Source: an uncultured Clostridia bacterium
Lineage (GTDB): Bacteria; Bacillota; Clostridia; Christensenellales; UBA1242
NCBI GenBank assembly: GCA_944377365.1
Contig: CALWEQ010000001.1
Location: 25,093-89,092, forward strand
Length of the DNA: 64,000 bases
Reading direction: 5' to 3'
Shown here: positions 41,445-52,649 of the stretch, one piece after another
Position numbering within the stretch: position 1 is the first letter of the stretch
How the letters are laid out: each line of letters starts with the position of its first letter
Translations under genes and position numbers: made by a program
The notes under the pieces: generated by a model
Told to the model about the DNA's origin: nothing
Seen by the model: the letters and a program-made list of their open reading frames with translations, nothing else
Database searches by the model: none

Positions 41445-44400
41445 GTGAATACATATAGGATAAAACGCAAAAGCGTTGGAATTATTTCTGCTGTTATCAC
41501 TTTTGTGATGATGGCTTTCTTTTGTTTTGTGGGCTGTGCGCAAACTTACAACGGGGCAGGAAAATTTACCGAAACAAGCATAACTTTGTCAGTTGGAGAG
41601 GAATTTGACCCAAGCAAGCTTATGCAGGCAAACATCTCGCTTAAATTTGAAAGTGAAGATGAAAGAGTTTTATCAAAGACCGAAGGGGAAAAATTTTTAG
41701 CACGAAATAGTGGACAGACAGCATTGGTTGCTTTGCACGATGACAACATCATTGATGTTTTAACGGTTTTCGTTCGTGAGCAGTTTAAAGTGCCAACAAA
41801 CATTAAAATGAACAACAACGGTTTAATAACTTGGGATGAAAGTGTTGTGGTTTTAAATGGTGAAACAGTTCGAGCAAATTATAAGATAAGTTTAGAAAAG
41901 GACGGGAAAAGTGAAGAAATTGTTTCTCAAACAAACTCTTATCAATTAACAGAAAGAGGAAGCTTCAAAGTCAAAGTTAAAGCAGAGCGGGTTGGAGAAA
42001 TTTTAGAATCAGATTTTTCACAAGAGCAAGTCTTCAACTTTGCCCTAAACGAAAACCCAAAAGAAATCGTTTTTAATCCAGAACAAACTTTTGGTAGTCA
42101 AAAAGGAACGCTGGCGTGGAATAGCGAGGCAGAAAATTATGACTTAATTTTTGATGGAATTGAAAAGCAGGCAATTTCTGGAAATTCGTATGTTTTAGAT
42201 TTTACAAATTTTGGAGAAGACACTTCAACCTATGCAGAAGTAATTGCAAATAATGGTGATTTAGAAAGCAAATCAAGTGTTGTTGAAATACAAAAAATAA
42301 CTACTCCAAACGTGTATTTAGAAAATGACGAACTTGTTTGGGGAGATGTTCAAAATGCAACGGATTTTGTGATATCTTATTCTTCAACAAATGAACAAGG
42401 AAGCTTTGTTGCAGATGATAATTCGAGCTTGCTGGAAGGTTTGGCAGAAGGCGTATATCAAATTTCATATCAAGCGCTAGCTCAACAGAATTTTGCAAAC
42501 GGAAACGTAAAGTCTTTTGGAAAAGTGGCAAAGGTTGGAAATGTTGAAACTGAATATGAATTTTTGGGAAACACTTTGCAGGTAACATTTTCGACAAGGT
42601 CGCAATACAACAGAAAAATTGTCGTTACACAAAACGGTAAATCGCAAGAATTTATTTTAGAGGATTATTCAAACGGCGAGTATTTTCTCGCTCAAAGTTT
42701 TGATTTGATTGACGGCGAAAACGTGTTTTTGCTTCAAACATTTCCAACTTATGTTGACGGCAGAGTGGTGATAGACGGGATTTCAGTTTCTAGCGCAGTT
42801 AAAAGCGATGAAATAAGATTGTTTAGTGCTTACAATGTTGGAGAAATAAACAATTTGCATCACAACATCGAAAACGATGAGTCCGTTTTGACCTTTGACA
42901 ATGTTGCGTTTGCAAACACATTTGATGTTTATGTTAACGACATTAAAGTTCAAAGTCTAGAAGTCTTGATCGGAGAAAGTGCGACAAAAATTTTGTTGGG
43001 AAAACTTTCTAGCGACATATATGGAGACAGTGAGACATACATAGTCAAACTTTTTGCCACACGAGAAGCACAAGAAAATCAAATAGCAACAACCTCGCAA
43101 GCAGAAAAAACTTTAACTAGACTTAAAGCACCAAAACTTGCAAACCGTTCAGGTTCAAACAACGGAAGTCAAACGTATTCTTGGGAAACAGTTTTAGGCG
43201 CAAAATATGAATATGCACTATACACAACCACAGCAGATTATGATTTAACACAAGTTGAGCCTATAATTAATCAAACGAACAATAATTTTATTGACAATTT
43301 AAGTGCAGGTTATTACGTTTTACAAGTTAAAAGTGTTCCAGTTGACAACGATTTAAATTTAGAAAGTGAAGATTACGAGCAGGACAACTTTTACGTTGCA
43401 TTGCCAATAGAACAACCTAGCATTAAATTAAATTACAGCGCTGACGAGGACTGCTATGTTTTGACAATCCTTTCGAGTGAATTTGCATACGAGTACAAAA
43501 TTTCGTTAAATTCTGACCTCTTAGGAAGCGTGTTTAACGCTAATCAGACGGACTCGTTAACATACAAATTTGACAGAAACCAAAAATTTGATTTGCCAAA
43601 CGAAGATTATGTTATAGAAGTAGAAGCGGTTGCACAAACAGAAGATGAACAACGCATTCACACCAGTTCAGTTTCAACAATATCTTTACAAAGATTGCAG
43701 GCACCAACCGAAAAAATTGTAGAAGATAATGGTGAATTTTTAACCGTAAAAAATACCGACGAAAACGCTGTTTTAGTTTTAACAAAAGACGCAACAAAAA
43801 TCGCGCGTAGTGAAAGCGGAAAAGATGCGAAAATTTCACTTGACGATTATTCTGGTTCGTTTTCTATTAGTGCGAAACTCGAGGGTTATCAATCATTTGA
43901 TGATTATACGACAAACGGGACAATAAAATTAGAAAGCGAAACTGCCAAGTTTGATTTTTACAGATCCTCAACGCCAACAAATCTTTACTTTAATCAGCAA
44001 AATGTTTATTTTTCACATCAAACGCAAAACAATTTGGAAAAAAATTATGTTGTCGAATTTGTAGCTAGTTCTGATAATGGGTCAAGCACGGTTTATGTTG
44101 AAAAAGACTTAACAAATGTCGAATTGCAAGAATTCAATTTTAATGTTTTGGATTTGCTACAACCAGTTTTAGATGAAAACGCAGAATTTGCAAGCCATTT
44201 TAATCAAATGACTTCACTAAAGGTAAAACTATATTCTAAAATTTGCCAAGATATTGAAGGCGTCACTTATTTGCCGTCCAATTATGCAACTCTTAAATAT
44301 AACGACAAATTAAACGAACTAGAAATTCAAAGGCTCGAAAAAGTAAAACTAAATTATAACGATGTCGACAGAACTATTACGTGGGACGCTGTAGATGGCG

Positions 44401-47400
44401 ACAATATAAGCTACTACGTCTATTACAATTTGTCACAAAATGAAAACAAAGTAGAAAAAATAATCACATCGATAGAAGGTCAAACGGCGTACTCATTTAG
44501 TCTTAACGATTACGATTTTATTACACCAAACAATTATGAATTTTATGTGGTTGCCGTAAGCGACAATGCTTTTGATTCTTTGCCTTCTAGCAAGATTATT
44601 GTTCAAAAAATAAGCCCAGTAGAGAAACTAAACGTTTTTGTCCGCGACGGAAAATATATGGCATCGTTTGAACTTAAAAACATGGATTTGGACAAAGTCA
44701 GCAGTATAAACATAAACGGATTTGATTATCAAATAGTAGCGACAGAATTTGAACTCTCTGCAAGTGGAGAACACCCAACGGTAAACCAAAATGACGAAGT
44801 TGTAATTAAGATTTTTGGAAAAGCATTTGAAGAGAATGGTGATGCAACCTATTATATATCTAGCGAACCATCGACCTTTGTTTTAAGAGAGATCTATGTT
44901 GGAGAATTTGAAGCGCAAATTGACATTTCACAGGGGGCTATTAAATGGCAAGATTTCGCTCTTTCAAATGTTAATGATTGGAGTTTTACAGCACCTTTAT
45001 CCAACAACGTGCGTTATGAACTTAGACTTTTGGGTGAAAGTGGACAGCTGTTAGCTTCTATAACAAACATCACTACAAATAGTTTGTCGTTAGATAATGA
45101 AACGCTTTTAAATATTCTCGATGGAACGCAGGGGACTATTCAAATTTACGCGTATGTCAACGATTTTGGTATTACACAAGGTGGTAGAGGATACTTTGGG
45201 AAGGTTTTAATAGGTGAAGGAGTTTTACTTAAAAAACTTAATTCTGTAACAAACCTTAGTGCCGAAGTTGACGAAAGCGAAACGACAATAGACGACGAAT
45301 TAGAGAAAACGGTTAATTTAACTTGGGACGATGAGCTTAATCAAAATGAAGTAGCATACGGAATTTATGTTAATGACATGTTTGTCGGTGTTGCCAATGA
45401 AAAGACGTATGCAATATCTCAAGACAAATTAAGTGTAGGTAAAAATACAATATCGGTTGTGGCAACTAGTGAAACTCAAATTGCTTCAAGTAAAGTCAAC
45501 TTCGACGTTTGGATGTTTGCAAAACCAAATCTTGATGTAACTGATGATGGCGTGTTGACAATTAGCGAAACGTCATCTCGACCTTCGGCCGGCAATGGCT
45601 ATATCATAGAAATGACGATCGGAGACAACGAACCTATTACTATTTACAGTGGCAACAACAATGAAATAGGCTTACAGCCATATATAAATGGTGCTTCTGG
45701 AGATTATAAAATACAGGTTATAGCAAGGGCTACAAATTATGTTGATGTTGCAGTGCCGTGCGGAGAAAAAGCCGAGTTTTCGGGCATTATTCTTTCTCAA
45801 CCAACTTTTACACAAAAGGCAAACGGCTTGACGTTAGCTAGCGCAGACACAAATGTGGTGTTTTATGTCGTTTGCGAAGAAAAAGATTTTAAACAACGTG
45901 TAAGTGGCTATGAATTCAACTATCCAGATGATTGGGATTCTGGAGAATACAGCGTTTTGGTTTATGCTGTGAAAAACGGATGCATTACTTCATGGAGAGG
46001 TGATGGAGCAAAACGAACTATTACAATAACACGTATTGACAACACGCCTTCGGTGTCCTTTCAAAGAACAGAAGATTACAATGATTATGTCATCTCTTGG
46101 ACGACCAATGAAGATGCGATTGGATACAGTATTGAAGTAATTAAAAATGACGAAACAATTTTGACCTCTGAGGTTTTGACAGGCGAAAGCATAAATCTTT
46201 CGCAATTCCTTAATGGAGAAGTTTTACCGTCAGGAGACATGACCTTCGTTTTCCGAACATATGCTGACTATTTGACAGACTCTCTTACAAATTCTTTGCC
46301 ACTTAAATTTAATGTAACAAAAGTTGAAAATACAGTTGGTGACATTTCTGTAAACGACGAACTTTTAAATGCAGGTTATTTGACATACACGGTAGGAAGC
46401 GATGCCGTTGCATCACAAGTTGAAGTCGAAGATATTGATGGAAATGTAAAAAGATATGTTGTTAAAAATTCGTCTCCAACTACACCTTATAATCTGAGAA
46501 TAGAAGGAATTTCTGGCAATTTAAATGTAAAAATCAGAATTTTGGCGACAGAGACCGAAGGGAGTTACAGACAATCTTCAGCTGACGGCACTATCAAATT
46601 AGATTCGGATCAATCTGAAAAGCAAATTTATAAAACATTAAATATTTCAAACGTTGAAAAGAGTTTGTCTGACGGCATGATAAAAATTAGTTTTCCTTTT
46701 GCAGACGGATACTCAAATTCGTTAAATCAACCAAAGTTTTATGCTGAACACAATGGACAAAAAGCTGAGATCATGCCATTTAGTTATGACCAACAGACTT
46801 ACAGCTTTTATGCTCCGGATATCGCCGAAATTTTCGCTGTTGAGGACGGAGAATTTGTGTTTAACGTTGCTATGGCATATTCCGAATGTCTGCTTTCAGA
46901 TGATCATCAAGTTTCATTTGAATTTAAAAACGCAGATGGAAGCGTTGTTGCAGTAAAAGGTGGGGACGAAAGAGAAGATTTCTTGTTGGTAAAAGCACAA
47001 GACAAAGACATAAAAGCAATTATTGTTCGCTCAACAGAAAAAGAATATTTTAAAATTAACATAGACGACATCAAAGGTTATTGGGTGACACCTAATGGCG
47101 AAACGGTTGGTTATTTTTCAAAAACACAGCTGGCGGGAGCAAACAACGAGGCATGTTTTGGCATAAATGTTGGATCTCTTCTTAAGGATTTCGAAGCAGG
47201 TCAGAAAAATCTTCAAGTGGCTTATGTTTATGACAACCAGACGACAGGATTCTCTCTAATGGGATATAGTGGTGCCATTTCCTACACAAAATTGGTCGCA
47301 CCCGACAGCATAAGCATCGACCTTGGAAATCTCGCATGGTCGGTTAGTGAAGGAGCAGGAACAGCATTTTTGATTTCATTTGAAGGGGAAACAAGCACAC

Positions 47401-50400
47401 AAGAAATCAAAGTCTACGATGTGCTAAAAAATTACTACTTAGGTGAAGACATCCCATTTTTAGGAACATACACAATTTCAATACAAAATGTTTCGTCACT
47501 ACCTCAAACGCTTGCTAGCAACAAAGTTTATGTGGGAGGCGAAACTCCACAGCAGGTTGAAAAGATTGGAGATATTTCGGGACTAACTTTCTCAGAAGGA
47601 GTTTTGTCGCTCAACTTCACTGGCGCAGGAGAACTAGCAAACGACATAAACAGCATTTCAAATGCAACCCAGGAAAGTCTAAGAGCCAGTGTAAATGCAC
47701 TGTTAAACAAAACATACAAGAAACCATTTTATTTTAAACTTAAAGATTTGCCGACGATAATGTTCAATTTGAGATTTGTCAATAAGCAAGGACAAAAATA
47801 TACGACAACTGTGTCTGCAACAAACCTTTTGACAGGATTTGACACGATTATTGAAGGGTTTGAAGAGGGCGACAGAATGTTTAACAAGTCTATCATTGAT
47901 GGGCTTGAATCTATTCTCGCTGATTTGCCGAACGGAACAACCGAAAAGACTCAATTAAACGAAATTTACTTGTCGCTTACAGACGAAAGCAGATGGACTG
48001 GCGTAGCAAATGAAGATCTTCTGTTTGATGAAATAGGCAACAGTTTAACTACCCAAAAATATGAAAAGATTTCTGCCGAATATATTCAGGCAGGTGTTTA
48101 CGACCTTTACATACAACAGGAGGGTAGTGCAGAACAAAAAACTTTAAGTTCTAATTATTCTTCAGCAATTTCAGACGTTGAAGTCGAAAGCTCACCTATG
48201 ACACGCACAGGAGTGACAAGTGACGACATTTATTACATAGATTTTCAGGTAGAAGAACCAAACAATGGCTACACGTTGGTAATTAGGCACGATGAAGAAG
48301 GAGACAGAATTACAGAAACCGTCAAAATTGCAAAAGTTGATGGCGTTTGGAAGCGAACAGCAGTTGGCGGAGCGGAATTTGTAAAAGAGCTTGAAGAAGA
48401 AAACGTTGATGGAAGAATCTTTGTAAAAATAACTCTTAATGATGAGGGGGGGCTGAGACAAGAATTAAATAGCGGGGTAGGTGCCAGCAACACACGTTAC
48501 ACTTTTAACATTTATGCAAATGGAGATGGAACAACCTTTAACAGCAAAACAGAAGAGATAGATGTTTATTTCTTTGGTTTCAATTACAACACGCTGAGGC
48601 TAAATTCAGGAGTTTTTTACTGGAACGTATTCAAAATTGAACTAGAAGACAGCATAATTTCTTACAGTGCTCTTGTAAAATATAAATTAGAAAAATTTAG
48701 CGAGCAAAATCAGACAATAAGTACATCTGCAGGTCAAACTTCACAAAGCTATAATCCGTCGAGAGTTGGAAATTATGAGTATATTGAATTTAGCACGCCG
48801 GGTTGGAAAGAAAATTATTCTATATACGTTAGCAGTCCAGTTTATAGGATTGAAAATTTGACCAAGCTTTCACCACCTAGCTTGACAACACAAAACGGCA
48901 AAATCTTGTTGACTGACACAAATGTTACAACAAGGGAAAACAGGACATTTGTTTTACGAAACAATTCTTCACCTTCTTATTCTTTGCCATTAACCACAGG
49001 CGAGCTCACCTATTTGCACACCCCGGGGCTAAATGGAATGACTCTCAGTCAAACATCGGCTAATGAATATTATTACAGGCTTTCTGAGAATGATGCAAAA
49101 AGTTTTTACGCTTCGCTTTCGGGCGACACAGTAAACCAAAATGAATTTGTGATGGGGGCATCCTCACAATTCAACAGATTTTTACTTACAGTGGAAAGAA
49201 TAGAGGATAGAATTTATTTACAGTCTTCAGAGCAGTCTATTTCATCAAGGATGATAGACTATAATGAAAGCACGGAGTTTGAAGGGATTTCCATGACGGA
49301 CTCACTGCAAATTATAGACGGAAAAGTGGTTTGGAACAATGTTAAAGACAGTGCAAGCGATGGCTATAAAATCCTTTATGAAGTAACAGTTGAAACATAT
49401 TACAAAACGAGCGGGAGTTGGACAAAAGATGATTATTGCACAAGAAATTATTACACATCTAAAAACTATCTTGAATCATCTTTGTTTGTAGATTCCGTTG
49501 CAAGTGAACAAAAATATGTGATTTATGTGCGGGCAAATGTGTTTGAAAACGCAGAAGATGGTGAAATTGTGAGTCTAGAAAACGAGAGATTTAGTCCAAG
49601 CTCACAAGTTAGTTTTGCAGACGACAATGGTTTGCAAATCTTGAATGGAGAACTTGTTTCAAACTACACTTTCTCGGGCGAAGATTTCTTCGAAAAAACT
49701 AAAAAAATAGATAGTCTTGTTGTGAAAAGAGGCGAACTTTCATGGAGTTATTCAGAGCCATCAGATCTTAAAACAAAATTTATTGTCGAATATTCTGTCA
49801 CGGGGCTAGAAGAATGGTTGGAGCTTTTGCACGAAGACGGTGAAATAAGTAAAGAAGGCAACACGTACTCATTCACACCGCGTGGGGATCAACTTTCAAG
49901 CGATAGTGCTTACAACTTTAGAGTTTCGGTAGTCAACTATCAAGCAGATGCTTCTGGCAACATGACAGTTGGTGGCGAGCTTAGGTCAAATTTGACTAGA
50001 CTCGGAGGGCAAATAAACGTTTTAAGAGACATGCAAAATGATTATTTTTCGACAAGTAGAGAAAACGACGATTACAAAATTGATTTTCAAAAGTACTATG
50101 ATTTATATCCAAACATCGCTAGACAAATCGAACTTGAAATAACTTTTAAAAATGAAACGGGTGAAACGATAAGAATTTTAGAAGCTAGCGCACAATCAAA
50201 ACAAATAACGGTTACTGAATTTGTTGGAAGCTCGGGGCAACTCGAGTTTAGCGTCAAACCTATTTCACTTTCTCCATCTTATCTAAGTGCTCAAAGAGTG
50301 CAAAAATTTGAATTAAGTGAAACATATTGGTTTGAAGCAGACAAGGTGGAGTTCGATGAATTGTCGCAAACATTTAGTTGGACATATGGTGCCGTATATC

Positions 50401-52616
50401 AATATAAAGCTATTGCAGAAGCTGGTGAAAACGCTGTAAAAGTGTACTACAACAATGGGACAGAGTTTTTGCCTTACGGAGTGAGAGCAGGCGAAACTGT
50501 TCAAGTGTTTGCTGACGAAGAAATGCAAGGCAAACTTCCAATCTACTATAATGAAAATGTTTATTATGTAGATTTGTCAAAAGCTTCATATTCATTTGAA
50601 GAAGGTGCAGATAAAGCGTATGTAACCATACTTGAAGACACAAAATTACTGTCATGGACAGACAATCAGTTTGTTCAAACAGAAATAAATTTGGCAGAAG
50701 GTGACAAATACGAATTTGCACAAAAATATTTTGTTGTGAAAAAACAATTACTAGATGACACGGAAGAAAAAGTTTATTTTGTTCCTCTTAGTGCTGTTGC
50801 GTTTGAAGAACAAAGATTTACTATAAAAACCAACGGTGTGGTTTATTTAGACGAGGAATTTAGCGCATTTAAAGGCATAGAGGCAGGCTCTTTGTTAAAT
50901 ATATCTTCAACAGACACGCCAGACAATGGTTACTACACACTAAACGATTATTTTGGAAATCAGGTATATGTTCATGTTTCAAATGTCGAGAGAAATATTG
51001 TAAAAGATGAGAACGTGGACACTGAAAACATATTGTTTAGAGTTGAGATAAAATCGCAACACGATGTTGTTTCGCAAGGTGTTACAACCTCAACAACGAC
51101 AACAAGGGTCTATGAAAACATATCTATTGAAGGAGAAAACGAGGCAGGAATTTTTACTGCAACTTTTGAGCCAAACTTAATTGGCACAATCTTATCTTTT
51201 ACTGTGCAGGTTTATAGAGGTAAAAACAATCTGCTGTCTGAACCTTTGCAATATAGCGAACCATCTTTAAGTTTTAATCTTTTCTCTTCAGGGGATGGAA
51301 GTGAGGAAAATCCTTACATAATCGAAGAAGAACAAGATTTTGAAAACATTTCGTATAGAGCAGAAAAAAAATATTATCATAATGAATATTATCAATCGCA
51401 GACAGTAATAGTTTATTATTCAAACGGCACATCATCTTCGCCGAGGACTAGTGAAGGACAAGTTCAAGACAACGACCAATATTACAGCTTTAAACAAAAT
51501 CAAGATTTAGCTTTTGAAGATGTCAATGGATTTGTGGTCGATCAGGCTTTCAAAGGAAATTATGATGGAAACAATAAGACCATCTCAATAAGCTTTGCTA
51601 CGACAGATGTTATTGATTCCCTTTCATTTGATATTCAAGGCGCAACAGTAAACTTTGAAAGAGGTGCTTCTCTGTTTAGAGAAATAACAACTGACGGAAA
51701 CATTAGAAATATTAATTTAAATGTTGGGCTTGATTATACAACTGCGTTTAAAGATTCTTGCACACAAAACGGAGAGTTAAAGTCGTCAATGTTAGCAGGG
51801 CTTAGCGTAAAAAATAATGGAACTGTTTCAGGAGTTACAGTTGTAGCAGTTCAAGTAAATTTCGAAACAAACATCTCTGGAAACGGTTCAAGGTTGGCTT
51901 TCGCTGGAATCGTTGGAAAAAATGAAGGGTCTATGAGCAACTGCGTTTCGCAAGCAAATGTTCAAATTCGTCAGTCAGCAAATCCAAACGGCACGCAAAA
52001 TTTTGTTTTCAGTCCTATTACAATATTCAACGAGGGTACATCGGCTAGTATGAGTAATTGCCGAAACATAGGAAATATTTTGGTGAATTGGAGAATTACT
52101 TCATTAAACGACAACAGTTCAATTTTAGTGTCCGGCGTCGTCGTTTCAAATAGATATGGATCTATTGAACTCTGTTACAATACTGGTGCGATTTCTGCAA
52201 AAACATTTGTTGGATCTTCGTCGTCTAACGCAACTGTCGGCAAGCAGACATATGCAACTGGCGTTGTGTTGTATCAGCAAGGTGGATCATTATTATATGC
52301 TTCAAACGCAGGGACAATCTCGGCAGGAAACGCTGGCGGAATTGCTTACAGTTTGTCAAATGTTCGAATAGCAAACATAGTCGCACTTGGAAAGGTAGAC
52401 ACCGGATCATCGTCGATGTTTAACTATTTGATCGCAAAAGAAATAATAGGTTTAAACGGACAAACAATCTTTACTCACGTCGTTTCACCATCAGGTCTAG
52501 AAAATGTAGAATTAATTTCAGCAGATAGAGTCATAACTTGCGGTAACACAGGTTGGAGCATTTACGTGGATTATTCTAGCAGTAATGTACACAGCGTGCA
52601 GTATGTTAAAAATTAA
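41445..52616 (+). CDS. Giant exported lipoprotein, 3,723 residues, Ig/FN3-like repeats and C-terminal GLUG-like beta-helix
   Basis: The GTG start gives a signal peptide (MNTYRIKRK, hydrophobic core) ending in a lipobox CFVGC at about residue 31. The first mature region resembles a bacterial Ig-like domain. Then follow many repeats of roughly 90 residues with a recurring strand of the type L-x-W-x-x-(V/A)-x-x-A-x-x-Y; I can see at least a dozen such tryptophan strands (LITWDES, TLAWNSE, ELVWGDV, TITWDAV, LSWSYS and others). Residues from about 3285 on begin with GDGSEENPYII and contain Gly/Asn/Ser-rich GLUG-like units (NNGTVSGV, KNEGSMSNC) suggestive of a right-handed beta-helix. It is acidic, has few cysteines and no sortase motif. 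A surface fibre or polymer-binding protein is an inference. Confidence 0.85.
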   Translation: MNTYRIKRKSVGIISAVITFVMMAFFCFVGCAQTYNGAGKFTETSITLSVGEEFDPSKLMQANISLKFESEDERVLSKTEGEKFLARNSGQTALVALHDDNIIDVLTVFVREQFKVPTNIKMNNNGLITWDESVVVLNGETVRANYKISLEKDGKSEEIVSQTNSYQLTERGSFKVKVKAERVGEILESDFSQEQVFNFALNENPKEIVFNPEQTFGSQKGTLAWNSEAENYDLIFDGIEKQAISGNSYVLDFTNFGEDTSTYAEVIANNGDLESKSSVVEIQKITTPNVYLENDELVWGDVQNATDFVISYSSTNEQGSFVADDNSSLLEGLAEGVYQISYQALAQQNFANGNVKSFGKVAKVGNVETEYEFLGNTLQVTFSTRSQYNRKIVVTQNGKSQEFILEDYSNGEYFLAQSFDLIDGENVFLLQTFPTYVDGRVVIDGISVSSAVKSDEIRLFSAYNVGEINNLHHNIENDESVLTFDNVAFANTFDVYVNDIKVQSLEVLIGESATKILLGKLSSDIYGDSETYIVKLFATREAQENQIATTSQAEKTLTRLKAPKLANRSGSNNGSQTYSWETVLGAKYEYALYTTTADYDLTQVEPIINQTNNNFIDNLSAGYYVLQVKSVPVDNDLNLESEDYEQDNFYVALPIEQPSIKLNYSADEDCYVLTILSSEFAYEYKISLNSDLLGSVFNANQTDSLTYKFDRNQKFDLPNEDYVIEVEAVAQTEDEQRIHTSSVSTISLQRLQAPTEKIVEDNGEFLTVKNTDENAVLVLTKDATKIARSESGKDAKISLDDYSGSFSISAKLEGYQSFDDYTTNGTIKLESETAKFDFYRSSTPTNLYFNQQNVYFSHQTQNNLEKNYVVEFVASSDNGSSTVYVEKDLTNVELQEFNFNVLDLLQPVLDENAEFASHFNQMTSLKVKLYSKICQDIEGVTYLPSNYATLKYNDKLNELEIQRLEKVKLNYNDVDRTITWDAVDGDNISYYVYYNLSQNENKVEKIITSIEGQTAYSFSLNDYDFITPNNYEFYVVAVSDNAFDSLPSSKIIVQKISPVEKLNVFVRDGKYMASFELKNMDLDKVSSININGFDYQIVATEFELSASGEHPTVNQNDEVVIKIFGKAFEENGDATYYISSEPSTFVLREIYVGEFEAQIDISQGAIKWQDFALSNVNDWSFTAPLSNNVRYELRLLGESGQLLASITNITTNSLSLDNETLLNILDGTQGTIQIYAYVNDFGITQGGRGYFGKVLIGEGVLLKKLNSVTNLSAEVDESETTIDDELEKTVNLTWDDELNQNEVAYGIYVNDMFVGVANEKTYAISQDKLSVGKNTISVVATSETQIASSKVNFDVWMFAKPNLDVTDDGVLTISETSSRPSAGNGYIIEMTIGDNEPITIYSGNNNEIGLQPYINGASGDYKIQVIARATNYVDVAVPCGEKAEFSGIILSQPTFTQKANGLTLASADTNVVFYVVCEEKDFKQRVSGYEFNYPDDWDSGEYSVLVYAVKNGCITSWRGDGAKRTITITRIDNTPSVSFQRTEDYNDYVISWTTNEDAIGYSIEVIKNDETILTSEVLTGESINLSQFLNGEVLPSGDMTFVFRTYADYLTDSLTNSLPLKFNVTKVENTVGDISVNDELLNAGYLTYTVGSDAVASQVEVEDIDGNVKRYVVKNSSPTTPYNLRIEGISGNLNVKIRILATETEGSYRQSSADGTIKLDSDQSEKQIYKTLNISNVEKSLSDGMIKISFPFADGYSNSLNQPKFYAEHNGQKAEIMPFSYDQQTYSFYAPDIAEIFAVEDGEFVFNVAMAYSECLLSDDHQVSFEFKNADGSVVAVKGGDEREDFLLVKAQDKDIKAIIVRSTEKEYFKINIDDIKGYWVTPNGETVGYFSKTQLAGANNEACFGINVGSLLKDFEAGQKNLQVAYVYDNQTTGFSLMGYSGAISYTKLVAPDSISIDLGNLAWSVSEGAGTAFLISFEGETSTQEIKVYDVLKNYYLGEDIPFLGTYTISIQNVSSLPQTLASNKVYVGGETPQQVEKIGDISGLTFSEGVLSLNFTGAGELANDINSISNATQESLRASVNALLNKTYKKPFYFKLKDLPTIMFNLRFVNKQGQKYTTTVSATNLLTGFDTIIEGFEEGDRMFNKSIIDGLESILADLPNGTTEKTQLNEIYLSLTDESRWTGVANEDLLFDEIGNSLTTQKYEKISAEYIQAGVYDLYIQQEGSAEQKTLSSNYSSAISDVEVESSPMTRTGVTSDDIYYIDFQVEEPNNGYTLVIRHDEEGDRITETVKIAKVDGVWKRTAVGGAEFVKELEEENVDGRIFVKITLNDEGGLRQELNSGVGASNTRYTFNIYANGDGTTFNSKTEEIDVYFFGFNYNTLRLNSGVFYWNVFKIELEDSIISYSALVKYKLEKFSEQNQTISTSAGQTSQSYNPSRVGNYEYIEFSTPGWKENYSIYVSSPVYRIENLTKLSPPSLTTQNGKILLTDTNVTTRENRTFVLRNNSSPSYSLPLTTGELTYLHTPGLNGMTLSQTSANEYYYRLSENDAKSFYASLSGDTVNQNEFVMGASSQFNRFLLTVERIEDRIYLQSSEQSISSRMIDYNESTEFEGISMTDSLQIIDGKVVWNNVKDSASDGYKILYEVTVETYYKTSGSWTKDDYCTRNYYTSKNYLESSLFVDSVASEQKYVIYVRANVFENAEDGEIVSLENERFSPSSQVSFADDNGLQILNGELVSNYTFSGEDFFEKTKKIDSLVVKRGELSWSYSEPSDLKTKFIVEYSVTGLEEWLELLHEDGEISKEGNTYSFTPRGDQLSSDSAYNFRVSVVNYQADASGNMTVGGELRSNLTRLGGQINVLRDMQNDYFSTSRENDDYKIDFQKYYDLYPNIARQIELEITFKNETGETIRILEASAQSKQITVTEFVGSSGQLEFSVKPISLSPSYLSAQRVQKFELSETYWFEADKVEFDELSQTFSWTYGAVYQYKAIAEAGENAVKVYYNNGTEFLPYGVRAGETVQVFADEEMQGKLPIYYNENVYYVDLSKASYSFEEGADKAYVTILEDTKLLSWTDNQFVQTEINLAEGDKYEFAQKYFVVKKQLLDDTEEKVYFVPLSAVAFEEQRFTIKTNGVVYLDEEFSAFKGIEAGSLLNISSTDTPDNGYYTLNDYFGNQVYVHVSNVERNIVKDENVDTENILFRVEIKSQHDVVSQGVTTSTTTTRVYENISIEGENEAGIFTATFEPNLIGTILSFTVQVYRGKNNLLSEPLQYSEPSLSFNLFSSGDGSEENPYIIEEEQDFENISYRAEKKYYHNEYYQSQTVIVYYSNGTSSSPRTSEGQVQDNDQYYSFKQNQDLAFEDVNGFVVDQAFKGNYDGNNKTISISFATTDVIDSLSFDIQGATVNFERGASLFREITTDGNIRNINLNVGLDYTTAFKDSCTQNGELKSSMLAGLSVKNNGTVSGVTVVAVQVNFETNISGNGSRLAFAGIVGKNEGSMSNCVSQANVQIRQSANPNGTQNFVFSPITIFNEGTSASMSNCRNIGNILVNWRITSLNDNSSILVSGVVVSNRYGSIELCYNTGAISAKTFVGSSSSNATVGKQTYATGVVLYQQGGSLLYASNAGTISAGNAGGIAYSLSNVRIANIVALGKVDTGSSSMFNYLIAKEIIGLNGQTIFTHVVSPSGLENVELISADRVITCGNTGWSIYVDYSSSNVHSVQYVKN

Positions 52617-52649
52617 AAATCTTGTTTACAAGAATGAAAGGATAGCAAA

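Noticed and set aside
51290..52616. C-terminal part of the giant protein as a separate gene
   Set aside because: The frame is continuous with the upstream repeats and no internal start with a ribosome site was noticed.
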